61,731 bases of DNA from Spirochaetales bacterium (GCA_016930675.1 JAFGGG010000039.1:1-61731), one strand, 5' to 3'; numbered from the stretch's first letter, positions 32,952 through 43,027 are shown. Made by a program: numbers and translations. The notes: generated from the letters alone by a model not told the origin.

Positions 32952-35534
32952 TTATAACTTTATATTCCTTTTATACGCAATTTTCTTTACCACCTCGAAC
33001 CATAAAATGCTGATTATTCCAAGAGAAAGAGCGATTATAATATCAAAAAAATGAAGATAGCTGAAATGAAACAAATCCTGCAGAAAAGGCACGTAAATCA
33101 CCAGCCCCAGAAATAATAAAGCTCCACCGGCCACATATAGCAAAGCCACATTCTTTTCTTTAATAATAGTAAAGATCGATTTACTCCAACTCCTGTTCAC
33201 CATTATTAAACAGAGATTGGAGATGATTAAGGTTGCGAATGCCAAAGTCTTTGCTTCTATTAACCGCAGATCAGGATCGAGATTCTGCATACGTCCGATA
33301 AAAAGTCCCAGCAGATATGCGCCCAATACAGCGGCCAAAGAAAATATCCCTTGCAGGATACTCACTGACAGGGTTTTTTTATTAAAGAGCGGTTCTTTGG
33401 AATCACGCGGCTTTCTTTGCATAATATCCTTCTCGGGATTTTCCGCTTCGAAAACGATTGTGCAAGAGGGATCGATTATTAATTCCAAAAATACGATATG
33501 CACCGCCGACAATAATTCGACAGGCCACTTTAACAATAAGGGAATAAGCGTTGCGCCCGCAATCGGGATGTGCACGCTGATAATATAAGACATGGCTTTC
33601 TTTAAGTTATCAAAAATCTGCCTACCCTGTTTTACGGCCGAGACAATTGACGGGAAGGAATCATCAAGTAAAACCAAGGAAGCCGCTTCCCTGGCCACAT
33701 CGGTCCCTCTCTCTCCCATGGCTATACCGATATGCGCGGATTTCAAAGCAGGCGCGTCATTCACTCCGTCACCGGTCATGGCCACAACTTCTCCGTTGGC
33801 TTTTAATGCGTCCACTATTTTCAGCTTCTGCTCCGGTACTACGCGGGCAAAGATATTTACTTTTTTTACTTTCTTCCTCAATTCCGTCATGGGCATAGCG
33901 TCCAGTTCAGGTCCTGTGATCACATGCTTACGATCTTTCAATCCGATCTGCTGCGCAATATTCAGGGCGGTAAGCGGATAATCGCCCGTGATCATTACCA
34001 CCCGTATTCCCGCGATATAACATTCCCTCACAGCGGCCGGTACAGTCGATCTAACGGGATCTTCCAACCCTACCAGTCCGATTAATTTAAATTCGAAATC
34101 ATGCTGCTGCTCGGGAAGCGTAGTTTTAGCGAAATCTGCCTTGGCAACTCCGATTACACGCAGGCCCTCGGACGCCATCCGGGTGATACTGTCCTCAAGC
34201 TGTGATTTTTTTTTATCATTCAGATGGCAGAGATCTGCTACGGCTTCAGGCGCTCCTTTGGCCGCGATTATATACGAACCGCCGTCAAGCGATTCCCACA
34301 CATGGGACATAACGAGTAAATCATGAGAAAGAGGATACTGCTGAACAATCTTCCAATCATCATGCAGGTGTTCAGTATGGCTAAGTTTTATCTGCCCTAA
34401 AGCTTTAAAAGCCTTTTCCATAGGGTCAAAAGGATCCTTCTGGCTGGCCAGTATGCCGTATTCTATCAACTCATGATATTCTTCCGGTAAATCCCTTTCT
34501 CTATTACCCGGGATAGTAAACAGCGCTCCTTTCACCATTAAAGTTTTAACAGCCATCTTATTTTTGGTGATGGTACCGGTTTTATCGGAACAGAGTACGG
34601 TAGACGCACCCAGTGTTTCTACGGCCGCTACTTTCCTGGTAAGTACTTTTTTCTTGGAAATTCGCCACGCGCCCAGCGCCAGAAAAATGGCAAGTACAAC
34701 CGGAAATTCTTCAGGCAGCATGGCCATAGCCAGTGTAATGCCGGATAATATTCCTTTTAACCAATCGCCGATTATTACACCGGAAAATACAATTATGAAA
34801 GCACATAAAAAAACTGCGAATGTGAAAATGGTTCCCACCAGTCTTCCGGTTTCTTTTTGCAGCAGAGTTTTTTCTTCAGCCACCTGCTGCAGGGCTTTAC
34901 CGATTTTTCCCATTTCAGTATCCATACCCGTTCTTTTAACGACCGCGACTCCATGACCGCTTACCAGCATTGTACCGGAAAATAAAGACGCTATGTCGTC
35001 ACCGCCGGGCCGTTGCATTTGTGCATGTACTTCCGCCGGTTTTTTTCTCACCGCTACCGATTCTCCCGTCAGTAAAGACTCGTCCACGTTGACATTTTCA
35101 CCCCAGACAAGCACAGCGTCCGCGGGAACCCTGTCCCCTTCGGTTAAGACAATAATATCGTCAATCACCACTTCTTTACCGGAAATTCTTATTTTTTTAC
35201 CATCCCGAATTACCAAAGCCCTGGGACTGGACAGATCTCTCAATGCCTCAAGCGCCTTCTCGGTTTTTCCCTCCTGATAAATGGAGATACCGATTATGAC
35301 AAACACGAATCCCAAAAGCATAAGCGCTTCCTGGATATTGCCCATGAATAAATACAAGCTTCCGCATGCGATTAAAAGAATAAACATAGGTTCTTTTACT
35401 ACTTCAAAAACAAGATGGAATATGGTTCTTTTCTTGGTCGCGGGCAGCTCGTTATAACCGTATGTCTTTAATCTGGTTTGATATTCATTTCGGGTAAGAC
35501 CTTTAAGATTTTTAATGTCCTGTTCCGAATACAT
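32952..35534 (-). CDS. P-type Ca2+-transporting ATPase (P2 type)
   Basis: The 860-residue pump has the order N-terminal cation-ATPase domain, TM1-2, actuator (TGES), TM3-4 with PEEFP, phosphorylation site CSDKTGT, nucleotide domain, MTGDGVNDAPALK hinge and TM5-10. PEEFP in TM4 is typical of bacterial Ca2+-ATPases of the SERCA/PMR1-like type. It exports Ca2+ (or Mn2+) from the cytoplasm. It converges with the protease gene, six bases away. A TATAAT-like box lies upstream on the minus strand (about 35572-35577). Substrate is assigned by family resemblance only. Confidence 0.88.
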   Translation of the reverse strand: MYSEQDIKNLKGLTRNEYQTRLKTYGYNELPATKKRTIFHLVFEVVKEPMFILLIACGSLYLFMGNIQEALMLLGFVFVIIGISIYQEGKTEKALEALRDLSSPRALVIRDGKKIRISGKEVVIDDIIVLTEGDRVPADAVLVWGENVNVDESLLTGESVAVRKKPAEVHAQMQRPGGDDIASLFSGTMLVSGHGVAVVKRTGMDTEMGKIGKALQQVAEEKTLLQKETGRLVGTIFTFAVFLCAFIIVFSGVIIGDWLKGILSGITLAMAMLPEEFPVVLAIFLALGAWRISKKKVLTRKVAAVETLGASTVLCSDKTGTITKNKMAVKTLMVKGALFTIPGNRERDLPEEYHELIEYGILASQKDPFDPMEKAFKALGQIKLSHTEHLHDDWKIVQQYPLSHDLLVMSHVWESLDGGSYIIAAKGAPEAVADLCHLNDKKKSQLEDSITRMASEGLRVIGVAKADFAKTTLPEQQHDFEFKLIGLVGLEDPVRSTVPAAVRECYIAGIRVVMITGDYPLTALNIAQQIGLKDRKHVITGPELDAMPMTELRKKVKKVNIFARVVPEQKLKIVDALKANGEVVAMTGDGVNDAPALKSAHIGIAMGERGTDVAREAASLVLLDDSFPSIVSAVKQGRQIFDNLKKAMSYIISVHIPIAGATLIPLLLKWPVELLSAVHIVFLELIIDPSCTIVFEAENPEKDIMQRKPRDSKEPLFNKKTLSVSILQGIFSLAAVLGAYLLGLFIGRMQNLDPDLRLIEAKTLAFATLIISNLCLIMVNRSWSKSIFTIIKEKNVALLYVAGGALLFLGLVIYVPFLQDLFHFSYLHFFDIIIALSLGIISILWFEVVKKIAYKRNIKL

Positions 35535-35654
35535 AATACCTCTAAATAAAATTAATCAGGGATTCTTAAAATTATAAAACCATATTTAGAGATATTTAAC
35601 AAGCAATGAAAATCTCACAAAGCCGAAAGAGTCATTAAAAAATTATTATACTAT

Positions 35655-36929
35655 TTATTCTCGCGTCTTTCTGGTGGCCACATCCACCCAGACTGCAAAA
35701 ATAAGCACCAAACCTTTTATTACATACTGGGCCCAGTTTGGGACATTAAGCTGAACAAAACCGTTATCCAGTGTCACCATGATAAGCGATCCTATCAATG
35801 CACCTATTATCGTTCCCTCTCCTCCCATAAGACTTGTTCCGCCGATGACACACGAGGCAATGGCTAACAACTCATAAGTCTCTCCGCCTCCCGGCGCCCC
35901 GGTACCAACACGGCTGACAAACATAATACCCGCGATTCCGATACACATACCCATGAAGATGAACACTTTTAGGACATTGGCCTTGATATTAATTCCGGAA
36001 AGCCTTGCCGCTTCCTTGTTTCCCCCGATAGCGTAGGCATAGCGGCCAAACCGCGTATTTTTAGCTAAATAGGAAAAAAGAAACGCGACCACCACCAGCA
36101 TAACAACCGGAATCTGTAAACCTTCATACAAATTCATATAGAACACAAAACCCGCGACCAGGACTGAGAAAAAAAACATTTTTATCAGATCATAGATTAA
36201 CGGTCTGATTTCCAAACCGTATTTCACGCGTTTATGACGCTGCCATAAGGTATTAGAGACAATAAAAACAATTACCAGCACGGCTATAACAACACCCGCC
36301 TCCCGCGGCAAATAGTCGTTAAATATACTGTTGAGCGAGCTTTCAATAGGAGAAATGGTTTTCCCCCCGGTCACAGCACTCATTAAGCCCCGAAAAATAA
36401 ATAATCCGCCCAAAGTTACAATAAAGGCCGGAACCCTTAAATACGCCGTAATAAATCCGTTCCAAAAGCCTATAAGCCCTCCCACAATCAAGGCGATGAT
36501 CACCGCCAATATCGTTGAGATAACCCCAAGCAGGTAACCGGACATCCCGGGAAAAAGCGCGCTTAGGAGAGGGAGGATCAACGGCGAAAATAGATGAACC
36601 TGAAAAAAAGCTACTACAGTTGCAATAAAGCCGGTGGCCGAACCGACCGACAGGTCTATGTTGCCTGTTACAATAACAAACACCATACCTATGGCCAAAA
36701 ATGAGATAATGGTCATAGCACGGGTAAGATTCGAGATGTTGCGAGGCCCTATAAATGTGTTCCCAATCAGTACCCAAAATAACACAAACAAGAAGATCAG
36801 CACAAAGATCATGGTATAGGTTTTAAGATTGCGTTTTATTGTCTTCCAGAAAAAGTTGATAAATCGTGTGGCCAGATCTCTAAAACGATCTATGAGTTCA
36901 ATTGAACTGCTGTTGCTCTTTGTTGTCAA
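35655..36929 (-). CDS. xylH: Sugar ABC transporter permease, XylH/RbsC type
   Basis: The 424-residue protein has 10-12 TM helices and the family motifs VIVTGNIDLSVGS, VPAFIVTLGGLFIFRG, YAIGGNKEAARLSGI and GTSLMGGEGTIIGALIGSL. The extended length with an inserted helix pair (about 215-275) is typical of XylH and MmsB rather than short RbsC. It forms the membrane channel with the ATPase encoded just upstream, 12 bases away. The likely substrates are xylose or related monosaccharides, by family. Confidence 0.9.
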   Translation of the reverse strand: MTTKSNSSSIELIDRFRDLATRFINFFWKTIKRNLKTYTMIFVLIFLFVLFWVLIGNTFIGPRNISNLTRAMTIISFLAIGMVFVIVTGNIDLSVGSATGFIATVVAFFQVHLFSPLILPLLSALFPGMSGYLLGVISTILAVIIALIVGGLIGFWNGFITAYLRVPAFIVTLGGLFIFRGLMSAVTGGKTISPIESSLNSIFNDYLPREAGVVIAVLVIVFIVSNTLWQRHKRVKYGLEIRPLIYDLIKMFFFSVLVAGFVFYMNLYEGLQIPVVMLVVVAFLFSYLAKNTRFGRYAYAIGGNKEAARLSGINIKANVLKVFIFMGMCIGIAGIMFVSRVGTGAPGGGETYELLAIASCVIGGTSLMGGEGTIIGALIGSLIMVTLDNGFVQLNVPNWAQYVIKGLVLIFAVWVDVATRKTRE

Positions 36930-36941
36930 AATACTCCTCCT

Positions 36942-38468
36942 TTATTCATATCCGGTTGCCAGTGTCATAATTCGTTCTTGGGTGGCTTCTTTTCGCTTAA
37001 GAATACCTGAACACCTGGCTTCATGCATAACCATTATGGTGTCACTTAAAGCCATAATTTCAGGCAGCTCTGATGATACCATGATTATTGCCACACCGGA
37101 AGCGGCCAGAATATTCATAAGTTTATAAATTTCATATTTGGCACCCACATCTATACCGCGGGTGGGTTCATCCATAATGAGAATAAGTGGATTTGAGACC
37201 AACCACTTGGCTATGACGACTTTCTGCTGATTCCCTCCGCTTAAGGAGTTTACTTGCGCGCTGAGAGAACCCAGTTTTATGCCCAATTTACTAACTACCT
37301 CATTGCAGATTTTAACCTCTTGATTTTTATTAATAGCCAGTGCTGTAGAAAACTGTTGTAGGTTGGGCAGTGAAATATTTTCCAAAACCGACTGTTCTAA
37401 AATAAGGCCCTGATCCTTCCGGTTTTCCGGCACCAGGCTGATACCCTGATTCATGGCGTGGCGTGAAGAGCGGATATCAAACGGTTTGTTGTTAACTATC
37501 ACCTGCCCCTGAACATTAATGCCATACTCGCCAAAAAGAGTAGTAACAAGCTCCGTGCGTCCGGAACCCATAAGTCCTGCTATACCCAATATTTCACCTT
37601 TATGCAGGCAGAATGAAATATCCTCTACTATAACTCTGCTTGGATACTCCGGGTGAAAAGCGGTGAGGTTTTTCACTTCAAGTACCACGTCTTCCATTTT
37701 ATGTTCGGCTTTGGGAAAGCGTTCCTTCATTTCACGCCCTACCATCATCTTTATTATCGCCGGTACGGTCGTGCGCTTTGAGGATACCGTATTAATTGTT
37801 TTACCGTCACGCAAAACGGTTATAGTATCAGCGATCCTGAAGAACTCCTCTATTTTATGAGAGATGTAAATACAGGTAACACCATTTTTCTTAAGTGTGT
37901 TTAAAATACTCATTAATGTGTCTACTTCGGTTTCTGTTAAAGCGGAAGTGGGTTCATCCAGGATAAGCAGCTTGGCGTCCTCAGAAAGCGCTTTGGTTAT
38001 CTCTACCAGTTGCTGTTGGCCCACACCCAGCTTGCCCACTGTGGAAGCAAAAGGAATTTTAAGTTTATACTTGGCAAGGATGTCCTGAGTTTTGGAATAG
38101 AGCTCGTTCCAGTTAATAATTCCTTTTTGATTCGGCTCACGCCCTAAATATATATTTTCACCGACTGTCATCTGGGAAACCAGGGCCAGTTCCTGATAAA
38201 CTATGGCAATGCCCTTTTCAATAGCCTTCCTGATGGAAGAACCGGAAAACATCAGTTCCTCTCCATTGAAAAACACACGGCCCTCATATGATTGATAAGG
38301 ATACACTCCGGCAAGAATCTTCATCAGTGTTGATTTACCCGCCCCGTTTTCACCACACACTCCGTGTATTTCCCCGCGTTTCACTTTGAAAGACACTTCG
38401 GACAGAGCGCGTATTCCGGGAAAATCTTTGGTGACCCGATCAAACTCCAGAATAAAATTATTATTCAA
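36942..38468 (-). CDS. xylG: Sugar ABC transporter ATPase with two nucleotide-binding domains, XylG type
   Basis: The 508-residue protein has two ABC domains. The first has CGENGAGKSTLMK, LGVGQQQLVEI and LLILDEPTSALTETE. The second has the variant P-loop GLMGSGRTELV, LSGGNQQKVVIAKW and LILMDEPTRGIDVGAK. This asymmetry is standard for RbsA/XylG. It energises import through XylH. Its first domain is clearly related to the N-terminal part of the kinase encoded at 39870-41687. Confidence 0.93.
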   Translation of the reverse strand: MNNNFILEFDRVTKDFPGIRALSEVSFKVKRGEIHGVCGENGAGKSTLMKILAGVYPYQSYEGRVFFNGEELMFSGSSIRKAIEKGIAIVYQELALVSQMTVGENIYLGREPNQKGIINWNELYSKTQDILAKYKLKIPFASTVGKLGVGQQQLVEITKALSEDAKLLILDEPTSALTETEVDTLMSILNTLKKNGVTCIYISHKIEEFFRIADTITVLRDGKTINTVSSKRTTVPAIIKMMVGREMKERFPKAEHKMEDVVLEVKNLTAFHPEYPSRVIVEDISFCLHKGEILGIAGLMGSGRTELVTTLFGEYGINVQGQVIVNNKPFDIRSSRHAMNQGISLVPENRKDQGLILEQSVLENISLPNLQQFSTALAINKNQEVKICNEVVSKLGIKLGSLSAQVNSLSGGNQQKVVIAKWLVSNPLILIMDEPTRGIDVGAKYEIYKLMNILAASGVAIIMVSSELPEIMALSDTIMVMHEARCSGILKRKEATQERIMTLATGYE

Positions 38469-38621
38469 TATTTATGGCCCTCAACTTTCATTAACAGGAT
38501 TTCCGGTTATAATTAGTAATTCATGCCTAAAAGCACTTATAAAAGTTCGACTACCTACTTATATGTGACGAATAAACAAGCAGGTAGCCGATCAAACTAT
38601 GAGACGCAACCTAAAAATTGA

Positions 38622-39692
38622 TTATATTTTAGGAGGCCTGTCGCCTTCCGGTATATCCTTATAAACCTCTTCCCATTTTTGGAAACCGCTTTTTATAACT
38701 ACATCGTACAGGTTATCTTTTGTTACCTGGACAACCGGCAGAAAGTTACAGGGAACACTTCCCTTAAGGTCGTTTTTACCGGTAAGCTCTGCCAACGAGC
38801 GATCCGTAAGACCGGTCAGTTTTTCACCTTTAGCAAGTTCCATGGCCATGTCCACCGCCATGGGGCTTAACAGGTTGATGTCTTTGAATACGGTTACTGT
38901 GAGTTTGCCCTCCACAACCGCTTTACAAGCAGGCGCCGTTGCGTCCTGACCGGACAACGGCACTACGCCGGCCAGCTTCTGCGCTTCCAATGCTTGAATA
39001 GCGCCCAAAGCGGTTCCGTCATTTGATGAGACTATAGCATCAATCTTGTTTTGCTGTTTGGTCAGAATATTCTCAATAATCCCCACTGCCTTTTCCTGAC
39101 TCCAGCCCTCTACCCATTGATCCGCTACAATTTCTATATCACCACTATCAATATACTGCTGTAATGCTTTCATCTGCCCCATGCGCACCAAGGTGGCATT
39201 GTTGTCTGTAGGGCTTCCGCCTAAAAGCACAAATCTGCCTTTCTTTTTTACGGCCAGTACACCCAGTGCTTGCTGTCTGCCGACCTCTACGTTATCGAAC
39301 GTAATATAAGCGGCCAGTTTATCGGTGGGAATAAGCCGGTCGTAGGCAATACATGCCACTCCATCTTTTGCAGCCTGCTCAACAGCGCTTACACAACTGG
39401 CGCCGTCATAAGCAACAATAATAATAACGTCCGCGCCCTTGGTGACCATATTTTCTATCTGATCGTTTTGGCGTTTAGCGTCCTTATCTGCAGAGGCCCA
39501 GATTACCTCCGCGCCCGCTGCTTCAGCCAGCTCCTGCATTTTGTCCTTTTCCCGCGGCCAGCGTTCGATATCGAACTCCGCGAAGGAAAGACCGATTATT
39601 ATCTTGTCATCGCTAGTTTCACCGCAACCAAAGGGCAGCAGAAGCAAAATAGCAAATGTGCTTAAAATAGCAAAAACCATTGCTTTTCTCAT
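38622..39692 (-). CDS. xylF: Sugar-binding lipoprotein, XylF/ChvE type
   Basis: The start is ATG 39692, which has AGGAGG seven bases upstream and begins the signal peptide; an earlier in-frame ATG lacks both. The 356-residue product is a lipoprotein (LLPFGC) with a periplasmic-binding-protein type 1 fold. Motifs include IGLSFAEFDIERWPREKDKM, GADVIIIVAYDG, AYDRLIPT and VSSNDGTALGAIQAL, typical of xylose/multiple-sugar binding proteins. It is first in the xylF-G-H operon, driven by a sigma-54 promoter. Confidence 0.92.
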   Translation of the reverse strand: MRKAMVFAILSTFAILLLLPFGCGETSDDKIIIGLSFAEFDIERWPREKDKMQELAEAAGAEVIWASADKDAKRQNDQIENMVTKGADVIIIVAYDGASCVSAVEQAAKDGVACIAYDRLIPTDKLAAYITFDNVEVGRQQALGVLAVKKKGRFVLLGGSPTDNNATLVRMGQMKALQQYIDSGDIEIVADQWVEGWSQEKAVGIIENILTKQQNKIDAIVSSNDGTALGAIQALEAQKLAGVVPLSGQDATAPACKAVVEGKLTVTVFKDINLLSPMAVDMAMELAKGEKLTGLTDRSLAELTGKNDLKGSVPCNFLPVVQVTKDNLYDVVIKSGFQKWEEVYKDIPEGDRPPKI

Positions 39693-39723
39693 GTTATATA
39701 CCTCCTTTATTTTTCCTATAATA

Positions 39724-39739
39724 AACAAGAATCATGCCA
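39724..39739 (-). promoter_or_regulatory. Sigma-54 promoter of the xylFGH operon
   Basis: Minus-strand TGGCAT-GATTC-TTGTT has exact -24/-12 spacing. The start point should lie near 39714, giving a 22-base leader with AGGAGG. An imperfect TAATAA/TTATTA palindrome (39774-39791) is a possible activator site. The NtrC-type regulator encoded upstream is the natural activator. Confidence 0.75.
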
Positions 39740-39821
39740 TAATTTGCTTTTTTTCTATAATTCTAATTCTTTGTAATAATTGGAGTTATTATTTTACCAC
39801 ATCCGGGCAAGTTCCAGACTT

Positions 39822-39866
39822 GTGGAAAAAATCCCCATCGCAATATAAAGTGGGGATTTTTTCCAC
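39822..39866 (-). terminator. Terminator of the sensor-kinase operon
   Basis: A perfect 15-bp stem, GTGGAAAAAATCCCC / GGGGATTTTTTCCAC, with a 15-base loop lies four bases past the kinase stop. The A/T run is inside the stem, so it can work from both sides. It isolates the regulator pair from the sigma-54 promoter of xylFGH. Confidence 0.8.
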
Positions 39867-39869
39867 AAT

Positions 39870-41687
39870 TCAAGCAGTAGAGATCAAAGGAAGTCTAATC
39901 GAAAATGTGGTTAGCTCCCCGCTTTGGCAGGAAATAAGTCCCTGATGCGACTCAATAATGTGCTGGCAGATGGACAATCCCAAACCCGCGTTATTCTTAT
40001 GCGCCTTGGTGCTGTAAAACGGGTTGAAGATCTTCGGGATAATATCCTTTGGTATACCATATCCGTTATCAATAATCTTTACTTCAATAAAACCTTCACT
40101 TCTATCAGCAAAAATCTGGAGCTGAATGATCCCTCCGTCTAAAACAGCCTCCATGCTGTTTATTAATAAATTAATGAATACCTGTTTCAGCTTATTTTCA
40201 TCTCCAATAATCAACAGCTCCGGATGTGAATATTTGCGTACCAGATGAATGTGTTTACGTTTTAATTTATGATCCAGGAGTGAGACAGCCTCGTCCAAGA
40301 CACGAATAAGGTCTATCTTTTCTTTGGGTAGTTCTTTAAGCCGGGAAAAGGAAAGCAGATTACCGGTGATATCAACAATACCCTGCAGTTGTTCCTCTAT
40401 CTTTGCCAGCTTGGATAATGCGTTCGTATCGATGGTTTTATTTTTCAATAAAACAAGATAGTTTTGAATTACCCCCAGGGGATTGTTGATCTCATGCGCC
40501 ACTCCCGCGGCCAACTCGGCGACCGACGCTATCCTTTCGGTGCGCAGCAGATATTCCTTAAGATACGAATCGCGGGTGATATCTTCAATCAGTATTATAG
40601 TGCCTAAAAACTGGTAATCTTCATCTTTAAAGGGAAAACTGTTTATTTTTAATATCTTATCCGTGCCGTAACTTACCTCATCTACCGTATACTGCTCATG
40701 ATTTCTAATCTTCTTAACCAGGGAGGTAAGCGCAGCACTCTTCTCACCGGCAAAAATAACCTGAAAATCATGTCCGTTAAAGATTTGCTCAGCAAGCTCA
40801 AGAATGGTAAGTGCTGCAAAATTTATCAGATAAATCTTATTCTCCGCATCGAGAATGATTCCTCCAACCGGAAGATTCTTAATGATGTTTTCATTATACT
40901 TTTTAAAAAAATACAATTCCCGGTTATCCTGTTTAAGCTCTTCCCTGCTTAACATAAAGGAATATGTAAGTTTGATTAATTTTAATTTATCGATGTCTTT
41001 TATCTCTTCCGTACCGCGCCGGTAGCCGTCTTTCAGAATTGTTACCCGGTCGGCGAATTCAAATATCTCATCCATATTATGAGAGATATAAATAATACTT
41101 TTGTTTTTGTTTTTAAAATCAAAAATCAATCTATAGATAGTTTCCATCTCTTCCGGAGTGAGTTTACTTGATACTTCGTCAAAAATAATCAGTTCGGGAT
41201 CCACGGACACGAGGCGGGCAATTTCTACCATATGTTGTTTGTCTGTCGTGAGCAGTGAGATCGGTTGTTCTAACTCGATATCAACATTAAGATAGGAAAA
41301 CAACCTGCTCGCGTGCTCGATCATTTCCGAATGACAGAGCTTACCCCAGAAATTGGCGTGCATTTGGCCGGCAAAAATATTCTCTACAGCGTTAAGGGAA
41401 GGAATGACATTGATATTTTGATAGACCATACCGATTTTATGTTCCAGCGCAGAACTGGGAGTAAAATAATCAATCCGCTTACCATTATAAATTATTTCAC
41501 CTTTGTTTTTTCGCACTGCACCGCTTAATATTTTAACCAGGGTTGATTTTCCCGCTCTGTGCTCGCCGACCAAAGCGTGAATTTCACCACGATATAAATC
41601 AAAATCCACTCCACGCAGAGCTTTTATTTGATTGTAACTGACTTGAATATTTTTCATTTTTAGGAACTGCTTTGAGTAGGTACTCAT
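39870..41687 (-). CDS. Histidine kinase with an N-terminal sugar-transporter-type ABC ATPase domain
   Basis: The 605-residue protein joins an XylG/RbsA-like first ABC domain (about 8-245) to a PAS-like domain (about 265-375) and a kinase core. H398 lies in AHEINNPLG, with NLLINSMEAV, DNGYGIP and GLGLSICQHI following. In the ABC part the P-loop is GEHRAGKST (K47), Walker B keeps D170-E171 and the switch His is H203. The LSGGQ signature is lost (LLTTDKQ at about 145-151). There is no second ABC domain and no TM segment. ATP binding is likely, normal transport turnover is not. It probably docks on the sugar permease and reports its state to the kinase (inference). Start and regulator stop overlap as ATGA. 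Confidence 0.88.
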   Translation of the reverse strand: MSTYSKQFLKMKNIQVSYNQIKALRGVDFDLYRGEIHALVGEHRAGKSTLVKILSGAVRKNKGEIIYNGKRIDYFTPSSALEHKIGMVYQNINVIPSLNAVENIFAGQMHANFWGKLCHSEMIEHASRLFSYLNVDIELEQPISLLTTDKQHMVEIARLVSVDPELIIFDEVSSKLTPEEMETIYRLIFDFKNKNKSIIYISHNMDEIFEFADRVTILKDGYRRGTEEIKDIDKLKLIKLTYSFMLSREELKQDNRELYFFKKYNENIIKNLPVGGIILDAENKIYLINFAALTILELAEQIFNGHDFQVIFAGEKSAALTSLVKKIRNHEQYTVDEVSYGTDKILKINSFPFKDEDYQFLGTIILIEDITRDSYLKEYLLRTERIASVAELAAGVAHEINNPLGVIQNYLVLLKNKTIDTNALSKLAKIEEQLQGIVDITGNLLSFSRLKELPKEKIDLIRVLDEAVSLLDHKLKRKHIHLVRKYSHPELLIIGDENKLKQVFINLLINSMEAVLDGGIIQLQIFADRSEGFIEVKIIDNGYGIPKDIIPKIFNPFYSTKAHKNNAGLGLSICQHIIESHQGLISCQSGELTTFSIRLPLISTA

Positions 41688-43027
41688 TCGATTCCCAATG
41701 TTTTCATTCTGTGATAAAGCGTTTTTCTATCTATATTGAGAAGCTTGGCCGCCTTTTTTTTAACTCCATTTGCTTTTTGCAATGCATCCATGATAATGTT
41801 CCGGTTGAAATTGCTTATGGTTTCCTGATAAGTGGATAAAGGTTTTTCGTTTTGTTGTAACTGATGGTATTGCGCCGGAAGATCTTCCAGCCTTATGGAA
41901 GATTCACGGCAAAAAATAACCGCGCGTTCGATACAGTTTTTTAGCTCTCTGATATTTCCCGGCCAGTTATGTTTTAAAAAAATCAGTTCAACCTTATCGG
42001 AAATGCTTTGTATATTTTTCTGATACAGCTGATTATAATATTTGCGAAAATGGTGGGCTAAGAACATAATATCGTCTACGCGTTCTCTCAAGGGGGGAAG
42101 CTGTACTGAAATTACCGCTAGCCGGTAATAAAGATCTTCTCTAAAATATTTCTGTGAAAGCAGCTTGTGTACATCTTTATTTGTAGCGGCAACAATACGA
42201 ATATCGGAATGGATTGTTTTCGAACCCCCCACGCGTTCAAACTCATGATCCTGCAGTACACGTAATATTTTAGCCTGAGTCTTACTGCTCATATCTCCGA
42301 TTTCGTCCAAAAAAATCGTACCATGATGAGCCAGCTCAAACTTTCCCCTATGCATTTCCCTGGCATCGGTAAAAGCACCTTTTTCATGACCAAACAGTTC
42401 GCTTTCCAGTAAACTGTCCGGAATCGCCGCACAGTTTACTTTTATAAAAGGCCTGTCTTTTCGCCTGCTTGAATAGTGAAGCAGATAAGCAGCCAGTTCC
42501 TTGCCTGTGCCGCTTTCTCCGGTTAACAGCACCGGAGCGTCGGTATCAGCGGCGATTTCCAGTGTTTCTCGGATCTTAGTCATAACAGGAGTAATGGTAA
42601 GCATCTTTTTTGTTTCCGACAGTGCATCACACTTTATAGTGTGATTACTGATTTGAAACAGCCGTTTTATTTCCTCCAGCAGTTTTTTTAAATTAAGCGG
42701 TTTTGTAAAAAAATCAGTAGCTCCGTATTTCATAGCTCGCACCGCATTCTCAAGAGAAGGATATCCCGTGATCATGATGATGGGAATATGCGGCACCTGC
42801 TCCTTGATCATTTTTAACAGATCAAGACCCACTATTTCGGGCATTTTTATATCCATGATCACCAGATCGATTTTTTCTTGCTTAATGATGTCCAGTGTTT
42901 CCAACGGATTGGTGGTAAAGCAGGGTGTATAATTTTCGTTTGCAAGTAGTTCGGATAATGAGATGCACATTTCCCTTTTATCATCCACTATAAGGATTTT
43001 ATAGTTGTGAGAACTACCCTGAGTCAT
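41684..43027 (-). CDS. NtrC-type sigma-54 response regulator
   Basis: The product has about 447 residues: a receiver (VDDKREM, phospho-Asp in VIMDIKMPE, Lys in FFTKPLN), a sigma-54 AAA+ domain (TGESGTGKE, LFGHEKGAFTDAREM, GTIFLDEIGD) and a Fis-type HTH (GVKKKAAKLLNIDRKTLYHRM). The usual GAFTGA loop reads GAFTDA, a known minor variant. ATG 43027 is preferred because an upstream in-frame ATG at 43042 lies inside the -10 box. It is the cognate partner of the ABC-domain kinase and should activate the sigma-54 promoter of xylFGH. Confidence 0.9.
   Translation of the reverse strand: MTQGSSHNYKILIVDDKREMCISLSELLANENYTPCFTTNPLETLDIIKQEKIDLVIMDIKMPEIVGLDLLKMIKEQVPHIPIIMITGYPSLENAVRAMKYGATDFFTKPLNLKKLLEEIKRLFQISNHTIKCDALSETKKMLTITPVMTKIRETLEIAADTDAPVLLTGESGTGKELAAYLLHYSSRRKDRPFIKVNCAAIPDSLLESELFGHEKGAFTDAREMHRGKFELAHHGTIFLDEIGDMSSKTQAKILRVLQDHEFERVGGSKTIHSDIRIVAATNKDVHKLLSQKYFREDLYYRLAVISVQLPPLRERVDDIMFLAHHFRKYYNQLYQKNIQSISDKVELIFLKHNWPGNIRELKNCIERAVIFCRESSIRLEDLPAQYHQLQQNEKPLSTYQETISNFNRNIIMDALQKANGVKKKAAKLLNIDRKTLYHRMKTLGIE

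Noticed and set aside
39870..41687. The ABC-kinase fusion as an assembly artefact
   Set aside because: The open frame is continuous, the xylG gene is separately intact nearby, and the ABC part has diverged throughout (P-loop neighbours, lost signature), which a recent misjoin would not produce.
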